From: Schlegelella_A sp038231215
GTDB taxonomy: Bacteria; Pseudomonadota; Gammaproteobacteria; Burkholderiales; Burkholderiaceae_C
Reading direction: 5' to 3'
NCBI GenBank assembly: GCA_038231215.1
Contig: JBBRLS010000018.1
Location: 1 to 64,000 of the forward strand
Length of the DNA: 64,000 nucleotides
Position 1 is the first letter of the stretch, and each line of letters opens with the position of its first letter. Under the pieces are notes generated by a model. That model made no database searches and was not told the DNA's origin. It saw only the letters and a program-made list of their open reading frames with translations. Position numbers and translations under genes: made by a program. Positions 23,645 to 33,119 of the stretch are shown piece by piece.

Positions 23645-24979
23645 TTAGAGGATGTAGCGGGAGAGGTCGACGTCCTGCGCCAGCTCGGCGAGCTTGGAGT
23701 CGACCGCGGCGGCGTCGATGACGATGGTCTGGCCGCCGCGGTTGGGCGCATCGAAGCTCACTTCGTCGAGCAGCCGTTCCATCACCGTCGAGAGGCGGCG
23801 CGCGCCGATGTTCTCGGTGCGCTCGTTGACGTCGTAGGCGATCTGCGCGATGCGCCGGATTGCGGCCGGCGCGATCTCGAGCGTCACGCCTTCGGTCGCG
23901 AGCAGCAGCGTGTACTGCTTGACGAGGCTGGCGTGGGTCTGCGTCAGGATCGCCTCGAAGTCGTCGACCGAGAGCGGGCCGAGCTCGACGCGGATCGGAA
24001 AGCGCCCCTGCAGCTCGGGGATCAGGTCGCTCGGCTTGGCGAAGTGGAACGCGCCCGAGGCGATGAACAGGATGTGGTCGGTCTTCACCATCCCGTACTT
24101 GGTGTTGACGGTCGTGCCCTCGACCAGCGGCAGCAGGTCGCGCTGCACGCCCTGGCGCGAGACGTCGGCGCCCTGCGTCTCAGAGCGCGAGGCGACCTTG
24201 TCGATCTCGTCGATGAAGACGATGCCGTTCTGCTCGGCGTTGGCGAGCGCGGTCGCCTTGACCTCGTCGTCGTTGACGAGCTTGGCGGCTTCTTCGTCGA
24301 CGAGGAGCTTGTGCGCCTCGACGATCTTCATCTTGCGCGCCTTCTTCTTGCCGCCACCGAGGTTGGCGAACATGCCGCGCAACTGCTCGGTCATGTCTTC
24401 CATGCCGGCCGGGCCCATGATCTCCATCGACGGCTTGGCCTCGGCGACCTCGATCTCGATCTCGCGGTCGGCCAGCGCGCCTTCGCGCAGGCGCTTGCGC
24501 ATCACCTGACGCGCCGTGTTGTCGGCCGAGGGCGAGGGCGCCAGGCCGAACTCGGCGCGCGTGCCAGGCACGATGATCTCGAGGATGCGGTCTTCGGCGG
24601 CGTCTTCGGCGCGCGCGCGCTGGCGGCGCATGGCCGTCTCGCGCTCCTGCTTGACGGCCATGTCGACGAGGTCGCGGATGATCGAGTCGACGTCCTTGCC
24701 GACGTAGCCGACCTCGGTGAACTTGGTCGCCTCGACCTTGATGAAAGGCGCGTCGGCCAGCCGTGCGAGGCGGCGCGCGATCTCGGTCTTGCCGACGCCG
24801 GTCGGGCCGATCATGAGGATGTTCTTCGGTGTGATCTCGCCGCGCATCGCTTCGTCGACCTGCTGGCGGCGCCAGCGGTTGCGCAGCGCGATCGCGACGG
24901 CGCGCTTGGCGCCCGACTGACCGACGATGTGCCGGTCGAGCTCGGAGACGATCTCCTGCGGCGTCATGCTCGACTTCAT
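23645..24979 (-). CDS. hslU: ATP-dependent protease ATPase subunit HslU
   Basis: AAA+ unfoldase that feeds substrates to the HslV peptidase in the cytosol. The 444-residue protein has the N-terminal MTPQEIVSELDRHIVGQ, Walker A GPTGVGKTE (about 58-66), the pore-loop region YVGKDVDS, the I domain insert, Walker B IVFIDEIDKV, sensor motifs, and the C-terminal YIL tail that docks into HslV. Its ATG overlaps the hslV stop by 4 bases (ATGA), so translation is coupled. Confidence 0.99.
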   Translation of the reverse strand: MKSSMTPQEIVSELDRHIVGQSGAKRAVAIALRNRWRRQQVDEAMRGEITPKNILMIGPTGVGKTEIARRLARLADAPFIKVEATKFTEVGYVGKDVDSIIRDLVDMAVKQERETAMRRQRARAEDAAEDRILEIIVPGTRAEFGLAPSPSADNTARQVMRKRLREGALADREIEIEVAEAKPSMEIMGPAGMEDMTEQLRGMFANLGGGKKKARKMKIVEAHKLLVDEEAAKLVNDDEVKATALANAEQNGIVFIDEIDKVASRSETQGADVSRQGVQRDLLPLVEGTTVNTKYGMVKTDHILFIASGAFHFAKPSDLIPELQGRFPIRVELGPLSVDDFEAILTQTHASLVKQYTLLLATEGVTLEIAPAAIRRIAQIAYDVNERTENIGARRLSTVMERLLDEVSFDAPNRGGQTIVIDAAAVDSKLAELAQDVDLSRYIL

Positions 24980-25512
24980 TCCAGCGTCTCGATCGTGTGG
25001 TTCTGGTTCGTGTAGATGCACAGATCGCCGGCGATCTCGAGCGAGCGCTTGACGATCTCCCTCGGCGCCAGCTCGGTGTTCTGCAGCAGCGCGCGCGCCG
25101 CCGCGCTGGCATAGGAGCCGCCCGAGCCGATGGCGACGATGCCGTACTCGGGCTCGAGCACGTCGCCGTTGCCGGTGATGATGAGCGAGCTCTCGTGATC
25201 GGCGACGGCGAGCATTGCCTCGAGCCGGCGCAGCACGCGGTCGGTGCGCCAGTCCTTGGTCAGCTCGATGGCCGAGCGCACGAGGTTGCCCTGGTGCTTC
25301 TCGAGCTTGGCCTCGAAGCGCTCGAACAGGGTGAAGGCGTCGGCGGTCGCCCCGGCAAAGCCGGCCAGCACCTTGTCGTGATGCAGGCGCCGGATCTTCT
25401 TCGCCGTCGCCTTGACGACGATGTTGCCGAGCGTGACCTGGCCGTCGCCGCCGAGCGCCACGACGTGGCCGCGGCGCACGCTGACGATCGTCGTGCCGTG
25501 ATAGTTTTCCAT
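24976..25512 (-). CDS. hslV: ATP-dependent protease peptidase subunit HslV
   Basis: Threonine peptidase of the HslUV proteasome-like protease. The 178-residue protein starts MENYHG before the mature N-terminus TTIVSVRRG, so Thr7 becomes the nucleophile after removal of a six-residue leader. ALGGDGQVTLG, GFAGATADAFTLFERFE and GSGGSYASAAARAL are all as expected. It overlaps hslU by 4 bases and lies 57 bases after the STAS-domain gene. Confidence 0.99.
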   Translation of the reverse strand: MENYHGTTIVSVRRGHVVALGGDGQVTLGNIVVKATAKKIRRLHHDKVLAGFAGATADAFTLFERFEAKLEKHQGNLVRSAIELTKDWRTDRVLRRLEAMLAVADHESSLIITGNGDVLEPEYGIVAIGSGGSYASAAARALLQNTELAPREIVKRSLEIAGDLCIYTNQNHTIETLE

Positions 25513-25569
25513 CCCGCGCAGATTGTGACGCGGCCGGCCGGCTTCAAGCCGCGCCCGCCCCAAGCCAGG

Positions 25570-27279
25570 TCAGATCGTGCGCACCTTGACCGTCGCGTGC
25601 TCGTTGATTCCCATCGCGCCGAAGAAGAGCGCCACCATGCGATGCGCCTCGATGAAGCTGACGCTGCGGTTTTCGGCGCGCCGCGCCAGCACCCAGTTGA
25701 GCAGGTCGCCGGCGGCGATGAAGTCGACGCGGATCAGGCGCGCGCACGAGACGTTGACGATGGTCGCCTTGCCGAGCTCGGCGTCGAGCTTTTTCAGCGT
25801 CGTCGCGATGTCGCCGATGAGCTGGCCCGAGAGTTCGACCGTGGCCACCTCGATCATCGCCGGGTCGTCGGTGAGCTGCGACTCCTGGAAGCTGGTCGAG
25901 ACGTCGCTCACCAGCGTCAGCGGAGGCACGGTCGTGCTCTGGTTCGAGCCGCTGATACGGACGATGCTCCTGGCCGGCTCCCACGAGGGCGGCGAGACCT
26001 CGTAGGTGACGCAATAGTCGATCGCCGCCTCGTCGAACTGGTCCGGGCGGTTCGTCATGCGCAAGGCGTCGAGGCGAACCTGCCAGAACGCCGGGTCGGC
26101 ATCGCGCACACCGGTGGGCGCGGCCTCCTGCAGCACGACGAACAGGCGATCGCCCGAGAGCCAGCGCATGTCGAGATCCTGCGGGATCCAGCTGCGGAAC
26201 AACTCCGAGAGCCGGCCGCAGGCCTCGGCATCGATCGTCTGCAGGGCGCCCCAGTCGAAGACCCAGGGCAAGGGCATCTGCAATGCCAGCGAGGCCAGCT
26301 TGGCGACGCCGTCGGCGTCGAGATAGTTGGGGCAGACCCAGCCGACCTGGCCTTCGACGCGAGAGCTGCTCGGCCGCTCCTCGCTGGCCGCCTCGGCAAC
26401 CAGCTTGGGCATCGAGAACCATTGCGGCGCCGACCAGCCGAACTGCTGTGCGTAGTCGAGGGCCAGACTCTCGAACTTGTGCTGCTGGCCGATGGCGCGG
26501 TAGAGATCGAACAGCACCAGCCAGGTCTCGGCATGTTGGGCGCGCGCTCCGCCTGGGCCGGTCTGCGCCGCCAGCGACTGCTCGCACTGCTCGAAGTCGG
26601 CATTGGCGAAGGCGATCACGGCTTCGTCGAGGTCGGGGTCGTGGGTGACCTCGGGACTGTTCGCCGAGAACGCCTTGCCGAAGTCCTCGGCCGGCGACAG
26701 GTCGAGTCGAATCGGCGCGATCGATGCCGAGCGCGCGGCGGCAGGCACCGTCTTGACGATCTTGCCTGCCGGCGCCGACTGGGGAACGAAGTCCTCGACG
26801 CGGCCGCCGTGCGCTGGTGCGGCCGGCGGCGCGGGTGGCCGGCCGGCGAGCATGTCCATCGGCGCCGGCTGCGTCGGCGCGTTGTAGAACTCGGGGCCGC
26901 GGCGCTGCGTACTGGCGTAGCTGTCGCCCACCATCTGCTGCTCGATCTCATCGATCTTGGTCTTGATGCCGGCGTCCTGGCGGGCCGGCGACTCGGAGGC
27001 ACGCGGCTGCGAGTCGTCGAGCCGCGACGAGCCGAGCGCGGCGATCTGCTCGCTCGAGAGGCCTTCGCGGCGCACCTTGCGCAGCATGTCGAACTCGCGT
27101 TTGCGCACGAAGTCGTTGCGGCGCTTGCGCTCGATCATCGCCTTGAGCTCACCCTTGGCGTAGTCGCTTTCGCGGGTGTCCTCGACGGGCGCATCGAGTT
27201 CGGTCCAGTCCGTGGACGGATTCGCCACGAACTTGACGACCTTGCGAAAGAAACTCGTCGTGTCTTTGGGTTCCGCCAT
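25570..27279 (-). CDS. Large STAS-domain protein
   Basis: A 569-residue cytosolic protein found between dksA and hslV in betaproteobacteria. The C-terminal ~100 residues (VATVELSGQLIGDIATTLKK ... IVNVSCARLIRVDFIAAGDLLNWVLAR) form a STAS/MlaB-like domain, and a degenerate second copy lies around residues 315-400 (WVCPNYLDADGVAKLASLAL). The N-terminus is charged and helical (FFRKVVKFVANPSTDW, then ERKRRNDFVRKREFD), followed by a Pro/Ala linker. The role is unknown; STAS domains usually mediate regulated protein contacts. The ATG at 27279 is preferred over 27300. Confidence 0.82.
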   Translation of the reverse strand: MAEPKDTTSFFRKVVKFVANPSTDWTELDAPVEDTRESDYAKGELKAMIERKRRNDFVRKREFDMLRKVRREGLSSEQIAALGSSRLDDSQPRASESPARQDAGIKTKIDEIEQQMVGDSYASTQRRGPEFYNAPTQPAPMDMLAGRPPAPPAAPAHGGRVEDFVPQSAPAGKIVKTVPAAARSASIAPIRLDLSPAEDFGKAFSANSPEVTHDPDLDEAVIAFANADFEQCEQSLAAQTGPGGARAQHAETWLVLFDLYRAIGQQHKFESLALDYAQQFGWSAPQWFSMPKLVAEAASEERPSSSRVEGQVGWVCPNYLDADGVAKLASLALQMPLPWVFDWGALQTIDAEACGRLSELFRSWIPQDLDMRWLSGDRLFVVLQEAAPTGVRDADPAFWQVRLDALRMTNRPDQFDEAAIDYCVTYEVSPPSWEPARSIVRISGSNQSTTVPPLTLVSDVSTSFQESQLTDDPAMIEVATVELSGQLIGDIATTLKKLDAELGKATIVNVSCARLIRVDFIAAGDLLNWVLARRAENRSVSFIEAHRMVALFFGAMGINEHATVKVRTI

Positions 27280-27300
27280 GGGGAGAATCGGCGACACCAA

Positions 27301-27324
27301 ACAGGCCCGGGGATGCGGGCCTGT
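27301..27324 (-). terminator. Hairpin between dksA and the STAS gene
   Basis: ACAGGCCC and GGGCCTGT form a perfect 8-bp stem with an 8-base loop, followed on the minus strand by only three T. It starts 3 bases after the dksA stop. It is a weak or partial terminator that would lower expression of the downstream genes. Confidence 0.5.
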
Positions 27325-27327
27325 CGC

Positions 27328-28344
27328 TCAGTCGCCGAACATTTTCTGCTTCAGCTCGCGACGCTGCTGCGCCTCGAGCGACAGTGTAGCCGTGGGCCGC
27401 GCGATGAGGCGCCCCAGGCCGATGGGTTCGCCGGTTTCGTCACAGAAACCGTACTCGCCGGATTCCAGCCGGCCCAGCGATTGCGAGATCTTCTTCAGAA
27501 GCTTGCGCTCACGGTCGCGCGTGCGCAACTCCAGGGCATGCTCTTCCTCGATGGTCGCCCGGTCGGCCGGATCGGGAACGATCGAGGTGTCTTCGCGCAG
27601 GTGCTCGGTGGTCTCGCCGGCGTTGCTGAGCAGGTCGTCCTTGAGGGCGCCGAGCTTCATCTTGAAGAACTCGATCTGCTTGTCGTTCATGTACTCCGAG
27701 TCGGGCATGGCCAGCACCTCGGCGTCGGTCAACTCGCGGCCGCTCTTGGTCTTCCAGGCGTTGGCGAGTTTCGGATCGGCCTTCTGCTTCTCGCGGGGGA
27801 TGTCGATTTCTTCGGTTTTCATCTGTCGAGTCGGCGGCCGGGGCGGTGCGAACCGATCCGCGAATCGTGAAGTCGGCGGTGGCAAGGGGGCCTGCACCGG
27901 AGCGACGAAGTATTTGGGCGTGCCGCGCCCGGGCTTGCGCGGTACGACGCCGGCGGGGAATCCAATTGGCGGGCCTGCGACGACAGGCGGCGTTGCTGCC
28001 GCGACCTTCGCGGCCGCCGGCACAACTGCAGGCTTGGGCGCCGGCGCCGAAACGATCGCCGGAGCGGCGTGCGGCTTGGCGGCCTTTGCGGTCTTTGCGG
28101 CCGGCGCGGGCACGGGCTTGGCGGTGTGGGGCTTCGGCGCCGCCTTGGCGGCGACCTTCTTCTCGGGCTTGGCGACCGCCTTCTTCGCGACGGGGACCTT
28201 GGTCGGGGTCGCCTTCCTGACGGGCGCGCGTGCCGCCCTGGCCGGGGCGGATTTCTTCGCGGTCGCCTTCCGGGCGGGTGCGGCGTGCCTGGCGCCGGAC
28301 GGCGCCTTCGACGGTGTCTTCTTCTTGCCGGCTGATGTACTCAC
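27328..28344 (-). CDS. dksA: RNA polymerase-binding factor DksA, with long basic N-terminal extension
   Basis: DksA binds the RNA polymerase secondary channel and acts with ppGpp. The C-terminal 164 residues hold the coiled coil (FFKMKLGALKDDLL ... ELRTRDRERKLLKKI), the tip Asp/Ala region (DPADRAT) and the globular part GFCDETGEPIGLGRL ... ATLSLEAQ. Only the first zinc-finger cysteine remains, as in other Cys-poor betaproteobacterial DksA. In front is a 174-residue Lys/Ala/Pro-rich, histone-H1-like extension. GTG 28344 has an excellent GAGGAGGACCT site; internal ATG 27822 would give a normal-size DksA but lacks one. Confidence 0.93.
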   Translation of the reverse strand: MSTSAGKKKTPSKAPSGARHAAPARKATAKKSAPARAARAPVRKATPTKVPVAKKAVAKPEKKVAAKAAPKPHTAKPVPAPAAKTAKAAKPHAAPAIVSAPAPKPAVVPAAAKVAAATPPVVAGPPIGFPAGVVPRKPGRGTPKYFVAPVQAPLPPPTSRFADRFAPPRPPTRQMKTEEIDIPREKQKADPKLANAWKTKSGRELTDAEVLAMPDSEYMNDKQIEFFKMKLGALKDDLLSNAGETTEHLREDTSIVPDPADRATIEEEHALELRTRDRERKLLKKISQSLGRLESGEYGFCDETGEPIGLGRLIARPTATLSLEAQQRRELKQKMFGD

Positions 28345-28453
28345 AGGTCCTCCTCGCGACGACGGCTCGACCCCGCATGGCAAGGCGGCTGTGCGGGGTG
28401 GGGCCGGTTCAAGCGCCGCGGATTGTAGTCACCTGCTATGCCGGAGCGAAACC

Positions 28454-29497
28454 TCACGCCAGACACTGTTTGAGACCCTGTTCCAGGATCTCGCGCGGCA
28501 GGTCGATGCCGATGAACACCATCTTGCTGTTTTTCTTCTCGCCGGGCATCCATTTCGGCCCCAGGTCGCTGCCCATCAACTGGTGCACGCCCTGGAAGAT
28601 GACCTTGCGATCGGCGCCCTTCATCCATAGCACGCCCTTGTAGCGAAGCAGCTTGGGGCCGTAGACCTGGACGATGGCGCCGAGAAAGTCCTCGAGCTTG
28701 CCGGCATCCAGCGGCTTGTCGGCGCGGAAGACGAAGGACTTGACGTCGTCGTCGTGAACGTGATGGTGCGGGTGGTCGCAGTGCTCGCCCTCTGCGTGAT
28801 CGTGGCCTTCGTGGTCGTGGTGATCGTGACCGTGCTCGTCGGCCTTCAGGAAATCGGGATCGATCTCGAGCTTGGCGTTGAGGTTGAAGCCCTTCAGGTC
28901 GAACACGTCGGCGATCGGCACCTCGCCGAAGTTGACCTTCGACTGCTTTGCGCGCGGGTTCATGTGCTTGATGCGGTGAATCAGCGCGCCGACCGTCTCG
29001 TCGTCGACGAGGTCGGTCTTGCTGATGAAGATCTGGTCCGCAAAGCCGACCTGGCGGCGCGCTTCCTGGCGGTCGTCGAGCTGCTGGTCGCCGTGCTTGG
29101 CGTCGACCAGGGTGAGGATCGAGTCGAGCAGATAGCTCTCGGCGATTTCGTCGTCCATGAAGAAGGTCTGGGCGACCGGGCCGGGGTCGGCCAGGCCCGT
29201 TGTCTCGATGACGACTCGGTCGAAGTCGAGCTCGCCCTTTCTCTTCTTCTCGGCCAGGTCGGCCAAGGTCGTGCGCAGATCCTCGCGGATCGAGCAGCAC
29301 ACGCAGCCGTTGTTGAGCTGGATGATCTGCTCCTTCGAGTCCTGCACCAGGATCTCGTTGTCGATGTTCTCCTCGCCGAACTCGTTCTCGATGACGGCGA
29401 TCTTCTGGCCGTGCGCCTCGGTCAGCACGCGCTTGAGCAGGGTCGTCTTGCCCGAGCCCAGGAAGCCGGTCAGGATGGTGGCGGGGATGAGGCTCAT
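28454..29497 (-). CDS. CobW/COG0523 family GTP-binding metallochaperone
   Basis: A 347-residue G3E GTPase: Walker A GFLGSGKTTLL near the N-terminus, metal motif GCVCCSI, Walker B VVIETTGLADP, SKTDLVDD, and a C-terminal CobW_C domain. Between the two lies a very His/Asp-rich loop (DEHGHDHHDHEGHDH and more), suggesting binding of zinc or a similar metal. It probably delivers metal to a client protein. It lies 109 bases upstream of dksA on the same strand, a pairing conserved in betaproteobacteria. No Zur box could be recognised. Confidence 0.94.
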   Translation of the reverse strand: MSLIPATILTGFLGSGKTTLLKRVLTEAHGQKIAVIENEFGEENIDNEILVQDSKEQIIQLNNGCVCCSIREDLRTTLADLAEKKRKGELDFDRVVIETTGLADPGPVAQTFFMDDEIAESYLLDSILTLVDAKHGDQQLDDRQEARRQVGFADQIFISKTDLVDDETVGALIHRIKHMNPRAKQSKVNFGEVPIADVFDLKGFNLNAKLEIDPDFLKADEHGHDHHDHEGHDHAEGEHCDHPHHHVHDDDVKSFVFRADKPLDAGKLEDFLGAIVQVYGPKLLRYKGVLWMKGADRKVIFQGVHQLMGSDLGPKWMPGEKKNSKMVFIGIDLPREILEQGLKQCLA

Positions 29498-29681
29498 GGG
29501 CGATTCACTCTGGGTTGCGGGTTCGATAGGCAGGGCTCGCCGCCATGCGGCGCGCGGGCGAACGCGGAGATGAGGCCGGCGACCGCCCCTTCAAGGTAGC
29601 AGACTTGTCAAGCGGGTACGTTTCGCGCTTCGGGTAAGCTGGATGGCGCTCCGGTTTCGCCGGCCGCCACTTCCACCTCCG

Positions 29682-30575
29682 ATGTCAGAACCTCCTGCCG
29701 CCCGCGCCGCGCGCGGCGCCGACAAGGCCGCCGCGCCGCCCGACCGGCGCAATATCTTCCAGAAGCTCGTCGATCTCGTCTCGCCGGGCCCCGAGTCGCG
29801 CGACCAGCTCATGGAGTCGCTCGCCGACGCCGAGCACAAGGAGCTGATCGAGCCCGAGTCGCGCATGATGCTCGAGGGCGTGCTGCGCATGGCCGACATG
29901 ACGGCCGGCGACGTGATGGTGGCCGCGCCGCACATGGACCTGCTCGACATCGACGCGCCGTACGACGAGCTGCTGCACGTCATCATCCGCACCGGCCATT
30001 CGCGCTTTCCGGTCTTCGAGGAGCGGCGCGACAACGTCATCGGCATCCTGCTCGCCAAGGACCTGCTCAAGCTGCATCGCTCACCCGACCTGAGCCTGCG
30101 CACGCTGCTGCGGCCGGCGGTGTTCGTGCCCGAATCGAAGGCGCTCAACGACCTGCTGCGCGACTTTCGTTCCAACCGCAATCACCTCGCCATCGTCATC
30201 GACGAGTTCGGCAGCACCGCAGGGCTTCTGACCATCGAGGACGTGCTCGAAGAGATCGTCGGCGAGATCGAGGACGAGTTCGACGACAAGGACGGCGAGA
30301 GCAGCATCTACACGCTCGCCGACGGCGGCCAGCGGGTCGCCGGCGACACGACCATCGCGGCAGTGAATGGCTTCTTCGACGTCGCGCTGCCGACCGACGA
30401 GTTCGAGACGATCGGCGGCCTCGTCGCCCAGGAACTCGGGCGCGTGCCGCGGCGCGGCGAGTCGGTCACCATCGGCGGTCTCGTCTTCACCGTGATGCTG
30501 ACGCGCGGCGGTGCGGTGCGCTGGTTCAAGGTCACCGGCGCCGCCGAAGAGGCGCTCGGGTCGGACGGCGCTTGA
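29682..30575 (+). CDS. corC: CorC/HlyC family CBS-domain protein
   Basis: A 297-residue cytosolic protein: acidic N-terminus, CBS pair (about 75-205, with DVMVAAPHMDLLDIDAPYDE, SRFPVFEERRDNVIGILLAKDLL and HLAIVIDEFGSTAGLLTIED) and a C-terminal CorC_HlyC domain (AVNGFFDVALPTDEFETIGG). The family is linked to Mg/Co efflux and stress tolerance. The ATG at 29682 is chosen. Its stop overlaps the TTG start of lnt; corC-lnt is a classic pair. Confidence 0.94.
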   Translation: MSEPPAARAARGADKAAAPPDRRNIFQKLVDLVSPGPESRDQLMESLADAEHKELIEPESRMMLEGVLRMADMTAGDVMVAAPHMDLLDIDAPYDELLHVIIRTGHSRFPVFEERRDNVIGILLAKDLLKLHRSPDLSLRTLLRPAVFVPESKALNDLLRDFRSNRNHLAIVIDEFGSTAGLLTIEDVLEEIVGEIEDEFDDKDGESSIYTLADGGQRVAGDTTIAAVNGFFDVALPTDEFETIGGLVAQELGRVPRRGESVTIGGLVFTVMLTRGGAVRWFKVTGAAEEALGSDGA

Positions 30576-32122
30576 CGGCATCGGCCGGCGGCGGTCGGCG
30601 TGCTGGACCGGCCTGGCCGGTCGGGGTCGACGTCGGTTTCGTCGCCGCGCTAGGAGCGGCGCAGACGATCGCCTTCGTCCACACCGCGTTCTGGCCGGCG
30701 CAGGTGATGGCCATCGCGTTGCTCGCCTGGCGAGTCGGCATGGCATCGCCGGGTCGCGCTTTCGTCCTCGGCCACGCCTTTGGAACGGCGTGGCTCTGCG
30801 CCGGCACGTGGTGGCTCTACGTCAGCATGCATCGCTATGGCGGCCTGCCGGCGTGGTTGGCGGCGCTCGCCGTGTTCGCGCTGGCCAGCTTTCTCTCCCT
30901 CTATCTCGGCGCGGCGATGGCGTCGGCGGCACGTTGGCGCGGTCGCGGCGCGCTGGCGAGCGCCGCGCTGTTCGCGGCAGTCTGGCTCCTCGCCGAATGG
31001 GCGCGCGGCGTCATCTTCACCGGCTTTCCGTGGCTGGCGAGCGGTTATGCGCAGATCGATTCGCCGCTGGCCGGCTACGCGCCGTGGCTCGGCGTCTATG
31101 GCATCGGCGCAGTCGTGGCCGGGGTGGCGGCCGCCTTCGGCTTCAGCCACCTCGGAACGCTGCGCGCCTGGCTCGCACCGGGCGCTGCACTGCTGGTCGC
31201 GATCGTCCTCGGCGCATTCGCCGGTGGCGTCGACTTCACGCGGCTGACGACGACGCTTTCGGTGACGCTGCTGCAGAACAACGTGGCGCAGGACGAGAAG
31301 TTCGAGGCGCGCTTCGTCCCCGAGGCGCTCGCCCTGACTGCCGCGCAGCTCGATCAGGCGAAGGGCGACCTCGTCGTCGGGCCCGAGACCGTCATCCCTC
31401 TGCTGCCCAGCCAGCTCGACCCGGCCTGGTGGCAGGACGTGCTGACGCGATTCCGGCAGCCGGGCCGCGCTGCGATCGTCGGCCTGCCGCTCGGCAACGA
31501 CGACGCCGGCTACACCAACTCGGCGGCCGGCATCTCGGCGGCGACCGCGGCCATGCCCGGCGGCTTCTATCGCTACGACAAGCACCACCTCGTTCCCTTC
31601 GGCGAATTCATTCCGCGCGGCTTTCGCTGGTTCACCGAGCTCATGAACATCCCGCTCGGCGACTTCAACCGCGGCCCGCTCACTGCGCCCTCGTTCGTCG
31701 TCAAAGGCGAGCGCGTCGCGCCGAACATCTGCTACGAAGACCTGTTCGGCGAGGACCTCGCGGCGCGCTTCGTCCCCGAAGCAGCGGCGCCGACGATCCT
31801 CGCCAACATCAGCAACATCGGCTGGTTCGGCGAGACCATCGCCGTCGCCCAGCACCTCGAGATCTCGCGCATGCGCACGCTCGAGCTGCAGCGGCCGATG
31901 ATCCGCGCCACCAACACCGGCGCCACGGCGGTGATCGATCACCGCGGCGTCGTCGTGAAGTCGTTGCCGCCGTTCACGAAAGGCGCGCTTGAAGCGACGG
32001 TCGAAGGACGCAGCGGCCTCACGCCATTTGCGGCGTGGGCCGGACGATTCGGCCTGTGGCCGTTATTCGCCGTGGCGGCGACGGTGCTGCTACTCGCCGT
32101 CGCGCGTCGTCGTCGCGCCTAA
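30572..32122 (+). CDS. lnt: Apolipoprotein N-acyltransferase
   Basis: Inner-membrane enzyme adding the third acyl chain to the N-terminal Cys of lipoproteins. The 516-residue protein has about six N-terminal transmembrane segments and a periplasmic nitrilase domain with catalytic triad Glu272 (VVGPETVIP), Lys337 (YDKHHLVPFGEF) and Cys387 (NICYEDLFG). The C-terminus has one more membrane helix. The start is TTG 30572, overlapping the corC stop by 4 bases (TTGA). Lipoproteins in this window (12666, 55569) would be substrates. Confidence 0.96.
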   Translation: MTASAGGGRRAGPAWPVGVDVGFVAALGAAQTIAFVHTAFWPAQVMAIALLAWRVGMASPGRAFVLGHAFGTAWLCAGTWWLYVSMHRYGGLPAWLAALAVFALASFLSLYLGAAMASAARWRGRGALASAALFAAVWLLAEWARGVIFTGFPWLASGYAQIDSPLAGYAPWLGVYGIGAVVAGVAAAFGFSHLGTLRAWLAPGAALLVAIVLGAFAGGVDFTRLTTTLSVTLLQNNVAQDEKFEARFVPEALALTAAQLDQAKGDLVVGPETVIPLLPSQLDPAWWQDVLTRFRQPGRAAIVGLPLGNDDAGYTNSAAGISAATAAMPGGFYRYDKHHLVPFGEFIPRGFRWFTELMNIPLGDFNRGPLTAPSFVVKGERVAPNICYEDLFGEDLAARFVPEAAAPTILANISNIGWFGETIAVAQHLEISRMRTLELQRPMIRATNTGATAVIDHRGVVVKSLPPFTKGALEATVEGRSGLTPFAAWAGRFGLWPLFAVAATVLLLAVARRRRA

Positions 32123-32180
32123 AATCGAGTCTCGTCGCAGAGCACGCCCGCCTCGGGACGGCCAGCCGAGAACCCGCCCG

Positions 32181-33119
32181 ATGCTCTCGTTCCAGGACAT
32201 CATTCTTCGCTTGCAGACCTACTGGTCGGGATATGGCTGCGCCTTGCTGCAGCCTTACGACATGGAGGTCGGCGCCGGCACCAGCCACACCGCTACCTTC
32301 CTGCGCGCGATCGGCCCCGAGCCCTGGAAGGCGGCGTACGTGCAGCCGAGCCGTCGCCCCAAGGACGGCCGCTATGGCAACAACCCGAACCGGCTCCAGC
32401 ACTACTACCAGTACCAGGTCGTGCTGAAGCCCGCGCCCGCCGACATCCTGGATCTCTACCTGGGCTCGCTCGAAGCTCTCGGGTTCGACCTCAAGACCAA
32501 CGACGTGCGCTTCGTCGAAGACGACTGGGAGAACCCGACGCTCGGCGCCTGGGGCCTCGGCTGGGAGGTCTGGCTGAACGGCATGGAAGTGACGCAGTTC
32601 ACCTACTTCCAGCAGGTGGGCGGCCTCGAGTGCAAGCCGATCACGGGCGAGATCACCTACGGGCTCGAGCGGCTGGCGATGTACGTGCAGGGCGTCGACA
32701 ACGTCTACAAGCTGCAGTGGACCGAGGGCCTGACCTACGCCGACGTCTATCACCAGAACGAGTTCGAGCAGAGCACCTACAACTTCGAGCACAGCGACGT
32801 CGAGTTCCTGCTCGCCGCTTTTGCCGCGCACGAGCGCCAGGCCAAGGCACTGATGGAGTTGCAGCTCGCGTTGCCGGCGTATGAACAGGTGCTGAAGGCG
32901 GCGCACAGCTTCAACCTGCTCGACGCGCGAGGCGCGATCAGCGTGACGGAGCGGGCGGCGTACATCGGGAGGATTCGCGTGCTGGCGAAGAGCGTCGCGC
33001 AGAGCTATCTCGAGAGCCGGGCGCGACTGGGATTTCCGATGGCGCCGAAGGCGTGGGGCGACGAGATCAGTGCGCAGCTTGCGGCAAAGGCCTTGGCTGC
33101 CGAGAAGCGAGCCACGTGA
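32181..33119 (+). CDS. glyQ: Glycine--tRNA ligase alpha subunit
   Basis: Catalytic alpha chain of the bacterial alpha2beta2 glycyl-tRNA synthetase. The 312-residue protein begins MLSFQDIILRLQTYWSGYGC and carries VGAGTSHTATFLRAIGPEPW, VQPSRRPKDGRYGNNPNRLQ and GLERLAMYVQGVDNVY, all invariant in GlyQ. Length is normal. Its stop overlaps the glyS start (TGATG), so the subunits are translationally coupled. Confidence 0.99.
   Translation: MLSFQDIILRLQTYWSGYGCALLQPYDMEVGAGTSHTATFLRAIGPEPWKAAYVQPSRRPKDGRYGNNPNRLQHYYQYQVVLKPAPADILDLYLGSLEALGFDLKTNDVRFVEDDWENPTLGAWGLGWEVWLNGMEVTQFTYFQQVGGLECKPITGEITYGLERLAMYVQGVDNVYKLQWTEGLTYADVYHQNEFEQSTYNFEHSDVEFLLAAFAAHERQAKALMELQLALPAYEQVLKAAHSFNLLDARGAISVTERAAYIGRIRVLAKSVAQSYLESRARLGFPMAPKAWGDEISAQLAAKALAAEKRAT

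Noticed and set aside
29498..29681. Zur box upstream of the CobW-like gene
   Set aside because: The gene family is often zinc-regulated, but no palindrome of the Zur type is recognisable here.
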